Below, in pieces: positions 41,581 through 50,212 of a DNA stretch of 56,425 nt. The notes below the pieces were generated by a model, which saw only the letters and a list, made by a program, of their open reading frames with translations, searched no databases and was not told where the DNA came from. Position numbers and translations under genes: made by a program. The first letter of the stretch is position 1. Every line of letters starts with the position of its first letter. The stretch covers positions 1 through 56,425 of the forward strand of contig CALVPY010000015.1 in assembly GCA_944354535.1 (NCBI GenBank), in the 5' to 3' direction. The DNA is from an uncultured Clostridia bacterium. GTDB taxonomy: Bacteria; Bacillota; Clostridia; Christensenellales; Borkfalkiaceae.

Positions 41581-43554
41581 ATGAATAAGACAGTAAAGAC
41601 CATATTGGCTTTGGCGCTTGCCGCCTGTTTCTGCATCCCCGCCGCGGCGTGCGTGTCCAAGGAGGAAGGGGAGAAACCCGTCATCTTAGATACCGACATC
41701 GTGCTCGCAGAGGGCGGAAGGACGGAGTATTCCGTCGTCGTTCCCGCGCAGGCGGAAGCGAGCGAGACGTATGCCGCCGAACTGCTTGCAGAGCAGTTCG
41801 AAGCGGCGACGGGCGCCGTCATCGAAGTGCGCACGGACGGCGGCGCGGCACTCAGCGAGAGCGCGAAGCTGCTCTCCGTCGGGCATACGTCCGTGCTGGA
41901 AAGCAGCGGCGTGACGCTCGAACAGGATGAACTCAACGAGGACGGCTTCAAGATCAAGCGCTTCGGCAATACCGTCGTCATGGGCGGCTTCAACGGGCGC
42001 GGCACCATCTATTCGGTGCAGGAGTTCCTCAAACAGCAGTTCGGCTACGAAGTATATGCGGTGGGCGAAGTCGCCATCGACAGCGTGGAAAAAGCCATGC
42101 TCAAAGATTTCGATATGACCGAAGCCCCCGCCTTCCGCGAACGCGCGTTCGACGGCCTTGCCGCCTACAATGCGGAGTACGCGACGTCGCTGCGCCTCAA
42201 CCCGAGCACTTCGGCGGCGGAATTCGACTACGGCAACTCCCGCGATTGGATCTTAGCCGCGCACTCTTACTATCAGATCATCCCGAGAACGAACGATCCG
42301 ACGTACGGGTTGCCCAACTACAACGATCCTTCCGATGAGGAAAACTATCATCCCGAATGGTTCGCTTCGGGTCAGCTCTGCCTCACCGATCCCGACCTTA
42401 AGGCGACCTTTGTCGAAAATCTGAAGTCCATCATCAAGCAGACGCCCTACGGCAAGATCGTCTCTCTGGGCGAAAACGACGGCACGGGCTATTGCTCGGG
42501 CAGGACGGAGACGGACGAAAACGGCAACTCCGTCAAGGCGTGCAGCTGCGCCGAAGAGCGTTCCGCATACGGTTTGAGCGGCTATATCGTCCGCTTCATG
42601 AACGACGTCGTCAACGAGGTGGAAAAGGATCCCGAGATCGCTTCGCGCGGGCTCGTCTACTGCATGTTCGGCTATACGGCGAGCGGCAGTATCATCCCGC
42701 CCGTCAACCTCGATACGGGGGAGATCGTCGATGAGAGCTGCCGCCCCTGCGACAAGCTGTACGTCCGTGTGACGCCCCTCAACCCCGTGTGCTACAAGCA
42801 CGCGTTCTCCGATCCCGACTGCACTTACAATCAGTCCATCTATCAGTACTTCAAGGGTTGGAAGGGCATCACGGACAACATCGCCGTCTGGGACTACAAC
42901 ACCAATTACAGCGCTTACTACTTCTTCTACGACAATTTTGACTCTCTGAAGACCAACCTGAAGTTCTACAAGGATGAGATCGGCGTCGTCTATCTGAACA
43001 GAGAGAACACGACGGGTTCGGAACTGCGTTCGCTCGTCGACCTCGACACCTATCTCAATGCGAAGCTCATGTGGGATCCCGATGAAAACGTCGGCGAACT
43101 CATGGACGACTTTATGGAGCACTTCTATAAGGCGGGCGCGCCCTATATGCAGCAGTATATCGACCTCATGCGCTCCAACGTCAACATGATGGCTCAGACG
43201 AGGACGGAGGGCTATCACCTTCTGTGCTATCAGGGCCCCGGCGACATCGTGCAGTATTGGCCCAAGCGCATCCTCGAACAGGCGCTCGACCTGCTCGAAC
43301 AGGCGCAGGCGGCATATCTGCCCCTTCAGGAGAGCGATCCCGTCCTCTATGAGACGCTTTACAACCGCGTCCTCAAAGAGAGCGTCTGCGTCCGCTATAT
43401 GATCCTCTCCAACTTCGATACCTACTATCCCGGGAACAGCGAGCTCAAAATGACGATGCTGGATGCCTTCGAGGCGGATGCGGAGATCGTGCAGGGGACC
43501 TGTTACAGAGAAGGAAGCAGTACGAGCGACTTTATCGATTCCATGAGGGGATAA
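41581..43554 (+). CDS. DUF4838-like lipoprotein, putative surface glycan-active protein
   Basis: A 657-residue predicted lipoprotein with lipobox PAAAC (Cys24). Residues ~45-140 resemble the N-terminal alpha/beta domain of GH20/GH67 enzymes (ETYAAELLAEQFEAATGAVIEV, RGTIYSVQEFLKQQFGYEVYA). A DUF4838-type barrel follows (AEFDYGNSRDWILAAHSYYQIIP, GKIVSLGENDGTGYC, GLVYCMFGYTASG, TDNIAVWDYNTNY). Members are common in glycan-use loci and are presumed hydrolases, but the activity is unproven. It is the only candidate surface enzyme in the operon, the other enzymes having no signal peptide. It starts 8 bases after the previous stop with GAGGTG as SD. Confidence 0.75.
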   Translation: MNKTVKTILALALAACFCIPAAACVSKEEGEKPVILDTDIVLAEGGRTEYSVVVPAQAEASETYAAELLAEQFEAATGAVIEVRTDGGAALSESAKLLSVGHTSVLESSGVTLEQDELNEDGFKIKRFGNTVVMGGFNGRGTIYSVQEFLKQQFGYEVYAVGEVAIDSVEKAMLKDFDMTEAPAFRERAFDGLAAYNAEYATSLRLNPSTSAAEFDYGNSRDWILAAHSYYQIIPRTNDPTYGLPNYNDPSDEENYHPEWFASGQLCLTDPDLKATFVENLKSIIKQTPYGKIVSLGENDGTGYCSGRTETDENGNSVKACSCAEERSAYGLSGYIVRFMNDVVNEVEKDPEIASRGLVYCMFGYTASGSIIPPVNLDTGEIVDESCRPCDKLYVRVTPLNPVCYKHAFSDPDCTYNQSIYQYFKGWKGITDNIAVWDYNTNYSAYYFFYDNFDSLKTNLKFYKDEIGVVYLNRENTTGSELRSLVDLDTYLNAKLMWDPDENVGELMDDFMEHFYKAGAPYMQQYIDLMRSNVNMMAQTRTEGYHLLCYQGPGDIVQYWPKRILEQALDLLEQAQAAYLPLQESDPVLYETLYNRVLKESVCVRYMILSNFDTYYPGNSELKMTMLDAFEADAEIVQGTCYREGSSTSDFIDSMRG

Positions 43555-43566
43555 AGGGGGTTTGCC

Positions 43567-45093
43567 TTGATTTATTATCTCAATTGTCTTCCGGATGAAG
43601 CGTGGTGGGGCGGCGTGGTCGCACACGGAATGCAGATGCCCCTCACAAAGTCCAGCGATTATGAGCTGAACGGCACGATCAACCGTACGGACAATCAGTA
43701 TAACGCGCTCTTCGTGAGCAGCCGCGGCAGGTATATCTATGTGGAGAACGGCTGCATCCTCCGCTTTGAAGCGGGCGGGCAGATCACGCTCTCCGAGGTA
43801 AAGGGCACGGCGGACATCTCCGAAGGGCACGGGACGCTCAAAGGCGCGCTCCGCGCCGCTTCCGCAAAGCATTTTGCCCACGGGAAGGCCGTTCCCGAGG
43901 AGATGATCCTGCGGCCGCAGTACAGTACCTGGGTGGAGATGCTGCGCAACGTCAGTTCGGAAAAACTCGAACGCTATGCGGGCAGCATCATCGAAAGCGG
44001 CATGGATCCCGGCATCATGATCGTGGACGACGGCTGGATGCGCGATTACGGCGACTGGCGCTTCGACGAGAGCAAGATCGCCGATCCCGAAGGGCTCATG
44101 AAACATCTCCATGAGCTCGGGTTCAAGTTGGTGCTCTGGGTGTGCCCGTTCGTCAACGAAGCCGTCCCCGATTTTCAGGAGCTTGCAAAGAGCGGCGCGC
44201 TCGTGCGCGACCGCACGGGAAAGATCGCCATGCGCCGCTGGTGGAACGGGACGAGTGCCGTCCTCGACATGAGCTCGCCCGCCGCCCAGACGTGGCTGCG
44301 TTCTCAGCTCGACGACCTCAAAGCCATGGGAACGGACGGGTTCAAATTCGACGCGGGCGACGCGGGCTATTACGATTCGGACGACCTGACTTACGGGAAC
44401 GTCACGCCCAACGATCAGAGCAAGCTCTGGGCGCAGTTCGCGGCGGAATATGAGTATTCCGAGCTGCGCGCGTGCGTCGGGCTGGGCGGCTATCCCGTGA
44501 TGCAGCGCCTTGCAGACAAGAACAGCTGCTGGGAAGGCAAGAGCGGCATCCTCTCCCTGATCCCCAATATGCTCCAGGCGGGGCTTTCGGGGTATCCTTA
44601 TTGCTGCCCCGATATGGTGGGCGGCGGGCAGGAGGCCGACTTCGGCGACGGAAGGCAGCACGACGACGAACTCATGGTACGTTCCTGCCAGTGCGCCGCG
44701 CTCATGCCCAGCATCCAATTTTCCTATGCGGTCTGGAACAGGAGCTCAAAGAACGTGCGTTCCATCGTGCGCAATTGCGTGCGCCTGCGCGGAAAGTACG
44801 GCGGGTATCTGCGTTCTCTGCTCGCACAGGCTGCCAAGCTCAACGATCCGATCATGCGGCATATGGAATATGAATTCCCCGCGCAGGGGCTTTCCGATGT
44901 CTCCGATCAGTTCATGCTCGGCGATAAACTCCTCGTCGCGCCCGTCCTCTATAAGGGGATGCGGGAGCGCAGCGTCATCCTCCCTTCGGGGTGCCGCTGG
45001 AAGTATGTTCCCGACGGGGCGGTATATGAAGGCGGGCAGACGGTCCGCGTCGGCGCGCCGCTCGAAGTTTTGCCGTATTTTGAACGGCTGTGA
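43567..45093 (+). CDS. GH31-like glycosidase, cytoplasmic
   Basis: A 508-residue protein without signal peptide. The TIM-barrel shows IMIVDDGWMRDYGDWRFDESKIADPEGLMKHLHELGFKLVLWVCPF, then TDGFKFDAGDAGYY with the likely nucleophile Asp262, and GLSGYPYCCPDMVGGG, as in the MYORG/KIAA1161-like branch of GH31. The C-terminal beta domain has DQFMLGDKLLVAPVL. The expected acid/base Asp just before LIPNML is not obvious, as the stretch reads WEGKSGILSLIP. TTG 43567, preceded by AAAGGGGG, is the start. The substrate is probably an alpha-linked oligosaccharide imported by the adjacent transporter, but this is inference. Confidence 0.8.
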   Translation: MIYYLNCLPDEAWWGGVVAHGMQMPLTKSSDYELNGTINRTDNQYNALFVSSRGRYIYVENGCILRFEAGGQITLSEVKGTADISEGHGTLKGALRAASAKHFAHGKAVPEEMILRPQYSTWVEMLRNVSSEKLERYAGSIIESGMDPGIMIVDDGWMRDYGDWRFDESKIADPEGLMKHLHELGFKLVLWVCPFVNEAVPDFQELAKSGALVRDRTGKIAMRRWWNGTSAVLDMSSPAAQTWLRSQLDDLKAMGTDGFKFDAGDAGYYDSDDLTYGNVTPNDQSKLWAQFAAEYEYSELRACVGLGGYPVMQRLADKNSCWEGKSGILSLIPNMLQAGLSGYPYCCPDMVGGGQEADFGDGRQHDDELMVRSCQCAALMPSIQFSYAVWNRSSKNVRSIVRNCVRLRGKYGGYLRSLLAQAAKLNDPIMRHMEYEFPAQGLSDVSDQFMLGDKLLVAPVLYKGMRERSVILPSGCRWKYVPDGAVYEGGQTVRVGAPLEVLPYFERL

Positions 45094-45108
45094 CGCAAAA
45101 AGGTTACT

Positions 45109-46275
45109 ATGGGTTACGATTTTAGTTTCTGGAATTATCAGCCCGTCGGCTTCAAAGACGAGAAAGAGGCCGTCGCGGAGTGGAAGGACGCGGGGATCAC
45201 CCTCCCCATGACGTTCGAGTACGACCCCGCGCGGCACGAGAAAGAGAGGATGCTCCGCCTTTTGGACGAATGCGAAAAGGCGGGCATGCGCGCTATCGTC
45301 TGCGATGCGCGCACGCGCTATCATCACCTCCGCGAGGTGGGGGAAGCGCGCTTCCGCGAAGACGTCGCGGCGGCGGCTGCCGATTTCGGAGATCACCCCG
45401 CCGTGTTCGGCTTCCATGTCGGCGATGAGCCCGACAGGCACAGTTGGGAATATGCCGTTTCGGCATATCGGATCGTCCGCGAAGCGGCGCCCCGTCTGAC
45501 CCCGTTCCTCAATATGTTCCCCTATTGGCACGGGTTTGAGGAGACGATGGGGGTGAGCACGCCCGAAGAATATACCGAGCTGCTCGTAGATTTCATCCGC
45601 CGCAGCGGAGCGACGCTTCTCTCGTTCGACAGCTACGGCCAGTGCGCCTATTTCGACAGGGAGTACTATCAGGACTGCCATATCCTCAATCTCCGCATCT
45701 TCGGTGAAGCGGCGCGCCGCACGGGCGTGAGGCTCTTCGTCTCTCTTCTCTCGGTCGGGCATTGGGGATACCGCGTGCCCACGCAGGACGACATCCGCTG
45801 GCAGATCTATACGGCTGCTGCGCACGGGGCGACGGGCTTCCATTGGTTTTCCTTCTATCAGGCGACGCTGGACGGCAACTACCGCGAAAATCCCGTCGAT
45901 ATGTTCGGGAAGCGGACGCGCACGTTCGATGCGATCTCGTATGAAGACCGCGTCTTCTTGCAATTTTTTGCAGGGAAGCTTGCGGCGTGTTCGTGGGAGT
46001 GGGTGCGCTATTTCAGCCGTCCCGCGGGCGGGTTCCCGCTCTTCACGAAGGACGATACCCTGCTCTCCGTCTCCGTCGTGGTACACGAGACGCAGGTCGC
46101 CGTCACCCGCTGGAAGGACAAGGACGGCGATCCCGTCTTTACCTTCGTCAATATGGACGGGGAACTTCCCACCAAGCTGCGCCTTGTGTTCGGCGGAAAG
46201 CTCGCGCCGCGCAGCTGTGACGTGTGGATCGTTCCCGGACAGATGGTGTATATCGACAAGGAGCGCATGATCTGA
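45109..46275 (+). CDS. Uncharacterised TIM-barrel protein, putative glycoside hydrolase
   Basis: The 388-residue protein has no signal peptide. It begins DFSFWNYQPVGFKDEKEAVAEWKDAGITLPMTFEY, has a barrel-like beta/alpha rhythm and VFGFHVGDEPDRHSWEYA, where Glu107 sits where many clan GH-A-like enzymes carry the acid/base. LLSFDSYGQ, LFVSLLSVGHWGYRVPT and ATGFHWFSFYQATLDGNY follow. The C-terminal ~90 residues look like a small beta domain. I cannot place it in a GH family. It lies between GH31 and GH2 genes, and its stop overlaps the GH2 start by one base, so it very likely belongs to the same pathway. Confidence 0.65.
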   Translation: MGYDFSFWNYQPVGFKDEKEAVAEWKDAGITLPMTFEYDPARHEKERMLRLLDECEKAGMRAIVCDARTRYHHLREVGEARFREDVAAAAADFGDHPAVFGFHVGDEPDRHSWEYAVSAYRIVREAAPRLTPFLNMFPYWHGFEETMGVSTPEEYTELLVDFIRRSGATLLSFDSYGQCAYFDREYYQDCHILNLRIFGEAARRTGVRLFVSLLSVGHWGYRVPTQDDIRWQIYTAAAHGATGFHWFSFYQATLDGNYRENPVDMFGKRTRTFDAISYEDRVFLQFFAGKLAACSWEWVRYFSRPAGGFPLFTKDDTLLSVSVVVHETQVAVTRWKDKDGDPVFTFVNMDGELPTKLRLVFGGKLAPRSCDVWIVPGQMVYIDKERMI

Positions 46276-48020
46276 TGATCCGTCACGCAAAGTGTTACAT
46301 CAAAAATTACCCTCGCCCGCAGTTCGTGCGGGAAGGGTGGGAAAACCTGAACGGCGAATGGTCGTTCGCGTTCGGGGAAGAGGTGAAGGCGCGCGAGGCG
46401 CTTTTTGGCAAACTTCCGCGCAAGATCGAAGTGCCGTTCACCTATGAGACGAAAAAGAGCGGCATCGGCGACGAAACGCCGCACGAAACCGTCTGGTACG
46501 CGCGCAAAGTCACAAAGCGCGCGGGCAAGCGCAACATTCTCAACGTGGACGGTGCGGACTATCTTGCCACGGTGTATGTGAACGGCAAAGAGGCGGGCAG
46601 CCATGAAGGTGCTTATTCGCGCTTTTCGCTGGACATCACCGATCTTCTGCACGCGGGGGAAAACCTGCTCGTCATCCGCTGCGACGACGCGCTCACGCCC
46701 TTGCAGGTGCGCGGCAAACAGCGCTGGGTGGATCACAACCACGGCTGCAATTATTTGCAGATGACGGGGCTTTGGAAGAGAGTGTGGATGGAGTATGCGG
46801 ACGAGGTGCGTTTATCCTCCCTCCGCATGACGCCGTACCCCAACGAAGGGGAATTGGAACTTGTCTTCTCCGTCACGAAGCCCCAAAAGGACGTGACGGT
46901 GGAGTACGAAGTAGAATTTCAGGGCGAATCTATCTGTTCGGGGAGCGTCACGGCGGACGCGAGCGAGCAGAAGGTGCGCGTGCGCGTATCTTCCGAACGC
47001 GCCGTGGAGCAGGTGAATATCTCCTACATCGACTGGCCGAGCATCTACGATATTACCTTCACGGTAAAAAAGAAGGGGAAGATCACGGACAGAGTGGGCT
47101 CCTACTTCGCCATGACCGACTTTTCGGTGCGGGGCGGGCAGTTCACGCACTGCATGATCCCCAAGTATTTGAAAATGGTGCTCGATCAGGGCTGGTGGCC
47201 CGAGTCTGGGTTCACGCCGCCCGACGAAGAGGCGATCGTAAAGGACATCGAACTCACCAAAGCGATGGGCTTCAACGCGGTGCGCAAGCACGAAAAGATC
47301 GAGGACGAGAGGTACCTCTACTACGCGGACGTCATGGGGTTGGGGGTGTGGTGCGAGATGCCCTCCGCCTATTTCCTCACCGAGGAGAACATGGAAAAAC
47401 TCACGTCGCAATGGACGGAGATCGTGCGGCAGAATTACAACCACCCGAGCGTCATCGCGTGGGTGTGCTGCAACGAGAGTTGGGGCGTCCGCGCGCTGGC
47501 GGAGGACGAACGCACGCAGAACTTCGTCTCCGCATTGTATTGGCAGACGAAGGCGTACGATGCGCGCCGTCCCGTCATCGGCAACGACGGCTGGGCGCAT
47601 ACGTTCACGGATCTCCTTACCGTTCATCAGTACACGCAGGATGGCGATAAGCTGTATTCCATGTATTCGGATATCGAAAAAATAACCGAGGGCGACGCGC
47701 GCACGGGCACGCAGTTCGCGCTGGCGAAGGGATGGGAGTATGCGGGGCAGCCCGTTGTTCTTTCCGAGTTCGGCGGCACGGCGTTCCGTGCGGACGAGAA
47801 GGGCGAAGCGTGGGGGTACGGCAGCGCCGTCAGGGACGAGGCGGAATACCTTGAACGCCTTCGCAGCCTGTTCACGGCGGCAAAGAGAATGCCGCTTGTC
47901 GGCTATTGCTATACGCAGCTCACCGATGTGCAGCAGGAAGTCAACGGACTGTTGAAAGAGGACCGCACGCCCAAAGTGCCCTTAGAAGAGATCAGAAAGA
48001 TCAACGAGGAAGAAGTATGA
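46275..48020 (+). CDS. GH2 family glycosidase (beta-galactosidase/beta-glucuronidase type)
   Basis: A 581-residue GH2 enzyme with no signal peptide. The order is sugar-binding jelly roll (about 1-170; ENLNGEWSFAFGEE, WYARKVT, VYVNGKEAGSHEGAYSRFSLDIT), immunoglobulin-like domain (about 170-270), then TIM-barrel with GFNAVRKHEKIEDERYLYYADVMGLGVWCEMP. The acid/base is Glu401 in CCNESWG and the nucleophile Glu498 in VVLSEFGGTAF. At under 600 residues it lacks the extra domains of LacZ and is closer to beta-glucuronidase size. Beta-galactosidase, glucuronidase or mannosidase activity cannot be told apart here. ATG 46275 overlaps the previous stop (TGATG). Confidence 0.9.
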   Translation: MIRHAKCYIKNYPRPQFVREGWENLNGEWSFAFGEEVKAREALFGKLPRKIEVPFTYETKKSGIGDETPHETVWYARKVTKRAGKRNILNVDGADYLATVYVNGKEAGSHEGAYSRFSLDITDLLHAGENLLVIRCDDALTPLQVRGKQRWVDHNHGCNYLQMTGLWKRVWMEYADEVRLSSLRMTPYPNEGELELVFSVTKPQKDVTVEYEVEFQGESICSGSVTADASEQKVRVRVSSERAVEQVNISYIDWPSIYDITFTVKKKGKITDRVGSYFAMTDFSVRGGQFTHCMIPKYLKMVLDQGWWPESGFTPPDEEAIVKDIELTKAMGFNAVRKHEKIEDERYLYYADVMGLGVWCEMPSAYFLTEENMEKLTSQWTEIVRQNYNHPSVIAWVCCNESWGVRALAEDERTQNFVSALYWQTKAYDARRPVIGNDGWAHTFTDLLTVHQYTQDGDKLYSMYSDIEKITEGDARTGTQFALAKGWEYAGQPVVLSEFGGTAFRADEKGEAWGYGSAVRDEAEYLERLRSLFTAAKRMPLVGYCYTQLTDVQQEVNGLLKEDRTPKVPLEEIRKINEEEV

Positions 48021-50212
48021 AAGGACGGGTGACCATCCCCACGGACGAGAGTTTCGTGGAGGGGACGAAAGAAATAGCAAAACTATGGGGCGCGGACGCC
48101 GTAAGAGACTGCGACGGCACCAAGCTTCCCGCCAACGCGGGCGAGATCGCGGGAAAGGTATATGAGACGTACTTCGTCACGCGCGGCGACGTCGCATGGG
48201 CGAAGGCGCATCCCGAAGAATTGCAGCACTTCTTTTTGCTGAGCGAGAGAAAGACGGCAGCGGGAGAAACGCTGAAAATATTCCCCGCCGAAGGGTACTA
48301 TGCGGAGCAGGTCAAGCCCGATCACAGCAAAGACGCATTGCGCTTCTGGCAGGTCATCGACCGCACGACGGGCAAGGAACATACGGAGTGGAAAGCAGAC
48401 GAGAAGGAGGGCTGCATCGTCATCGAACACGCGCAGCCGTATCACGAATACACCGTTTCTTTCCTCGCGCACAACGTGTGGGATTCCACGCAGATGTATA
48501 ACTACATCACCAACGGCTGGGATACCGACAAACACAGCCCGTACGACCCGCGCTATCCGCTCACGGCGGCGCATATCAAGGAAGTGTTGGAAGGGTGGTT
48601 AAAGACGCATCCCGACGTCACCGTCGTGCGCTTCACGACCTTTTTGTACCACTTCTTCCTCGTGTTCAACGAGGCGGGGAAGGAGAAGATCGTCGATTGG
48701 TTCGGCTACAACGCTTCCGTTTCGCCGCGCGCGCTCGACGAGTTTGAAAAGGAATACGGTTACCGACTCACCGCGGAGGACTTCGTGGACGAGGGGTACT
48801 ACAACTCCCCGCACCGCGTGCCGAACAAACATTTCCGTGACTATATGGACTTCACCATGCGCTATGTGGCAAGAACGGTGAAGGAGCTCGTTTCGCTCGT
48901 GCACGCTTACAACAAAGAGGCGATGATGTTCTTGGGCGATTCGTGGATCGGCACCGAGCCGTACGGCAAGTACTTTGCGGACATCGGGCTGGACGCGGTC
49001 GTGGGCAGCGTGGGCGGCGGCGTGACCGTCAGGATGCTCTCGGATATGCCCGGCGTCAAATATGTGGAAGGGCGGATGCTGCCGTACTTCTTCCCCGATA
49101 CCTTCTTTGAAGGGAACGAGGAAGGCGCGGTCGCCGAGCTCAACAAGAATTGGATGACGGCGCGCCGCGCGATGATGCGCGCGCCTCTCGAGCGCATCGG
49201 CTTCGGCGGGTATTTGTCTTTGGCGGCAAAGTTCCCCAAGTTTGTAGCGCGGGCGGGCGAAGTGTGCGAGGAGTTCCGCCGTATCTATGCGGGCGTCAAA
49301 GGGAAGCAGCCTTTTTGCGCCGTAAAGGTCGCCGTGCTCAACTGCTGGGGGAAACTCCGCAGCTGGCAGTGCTTCATGACGGCGCACGAACTGTGGTATC
49401 AGCAGGCTTATTCCTATCAGGGCATTTTAGAAGCGCTCTCGGGCTTGCCCGTCGAGGTGTCGTTCATCGACTTTGACGACGTGAAGGCGGGCGCGCTCGA
49501 TAAGATCGACGTCCTACTCAACGCAGGCGACGCATACACGGCGTGGTCGGGCGGGGAACATTGGCAGGACGCCGAAGTGCAGGAAAGAGTGCGCGCCTTC
49601 GTTGCCCGCGGCGGCGGGTTCGTGGGCGTGGGCGAGCCGACGGCGTATGCAAAGCAGGGCAGGTTCTTCGCCCTTGCCGACATTTTGGGCGTAGACGAAG
49701 AGAAGGGGCTCTCCCTCAACACCGATAAATATAACATCACGGCGGAGGAGGGGCATTTCATCTTTGCGGATACGCCCGCGCCCGACTTCGGCGAGGATAA
49801 AAAGAATATCTACGCGCTCAGCGGGACAAAGGTCCTGAAGATCGCCTTCTCCGAGCGCTTTACACGCAATGTGAACGTGGGCGAAGTGAAGGCAGCCGTC
49901 AATACCTACGGCAAGGGCAGGAGCTTTTACATCACGGGGCTGCCGTACTCCTTTGAAAACGCGCGCCTTCTCTACCGTGCCCTCCTTTGGACGGCGCAGA
50001 AGGAAGAGTATGCGGAGAAGAATTTCAGTACGAACGTCGCCGTGGACTGCCACTATTACGCGGCAAGCGGGGAGTACGCGCTCGTCAACAACACGTTCGA
50101 AGAGCAAAAGACGACCTTCTTCGACGCTTCGGGCAGCTCCCGCGGGATGACCCTTGCGCCCATGCAGATCGTATGGCTGAAAGCGGAGGACGGGGCAGTA
50201 TGCAGCGGCTGA
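48017..50212 (+). CDS. GH112 phosphorylase (galacto-N-biose/lacto-N-biose or galactosyl-rhamnose type)
   Basis: This enzyme uses phosphate to split a beta-galactosyl disaccharide, releasing galactose 1-phosphate. The 731-residue protein begins with the GH112 signature GRVTIPTDESFVEGTKEIA and KLWGADAVRDCDGTKLP, has the barrel region FLGDSWIGTEPYGKYF with Asp308 as probable general acid, a glutamine-amidotransferase-like domain (VLLNAGDAYTAWSGGEHW, GGGFVGVGEP) and a C-terminal beta domain. Known members act on galacto-N-biose/lacto-N-biose (mucin, milk glycans) or on D-galactosyl-1,4-L-rhamnose (plant). The sequence alone does not settle which. It has no signal peptide and a 4-base overlap with GH2. 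The usual partners nahK, galT and galE are absent here. Confidence 0.92.
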   Translation: MKGRVTIPTDESFVEGTKEIAKLWGADAVRDCDGTKLPANAGEIAGKVYETYFVTRGDVAWAKAHPEELQHFFLLSERKTAAGETLKIFPAEGYYAEQVKPDHSKDALRFWQVIDRTTGKEHTEWKADEKEGCIVIEHAQPYHEYTVSFLAHNVWDSTQMYNYITNGWDTDKHSPYDPRYPLTAAHIKEVLEGWLKTHPDVTVVRFTTFLYHFFLVFNEAGKEKIVDWFGYNASVSPRALDEFEKEYGYRLTAEDFVDEGYYNSPHRVPNKHFRDYMDFTMRYVARTVKELVSLVHAYNKEAMMFLGDSWIGTEPYGKYFADIGLDAVVGSVGGGVTVRMLSDMPGVKYVEGRMLPYFFPDTFFEGNEEGAVAELNKNWMTARRAMMRAPLERIGFGGYLSLAAKFPKFVARAGEVCEEFRRIYAGVKGKQPFCAVKVAVLNCWGKLRSWQCFMTAHELWYQQAYSYQGILEALSGLPVEVSFIDFDDVKAGALDKIDVLLNAGDAYTAWSGGEHWQDAEVQERVRAFVARGGGFVGVGEPTAYAKQGRFFALADILGVDEEKGLSLNTDKYNITAEEGHFIFADTPAPDFGEDKKNIYALSGTKVLKIAFSERFTRNVNVGEVKAAVNTYGKGRSFYITGLPYSFENARLLYRALLWTAQKEEYAEKNFSTNVAVDCHYYAASGEYALVNNTFEEQKTTFFDASGSSRGMTLAPMQIVWLKAEDGAVCSG

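Noticed and set aside
42253-44718. Open frame of 821 codons on the minus strand, opposite the DUF4838 and GH31-like genes
   Set aside because: Composition artefact of high-GC coding DNA; no family motif, and the plus-strand genes are certain.
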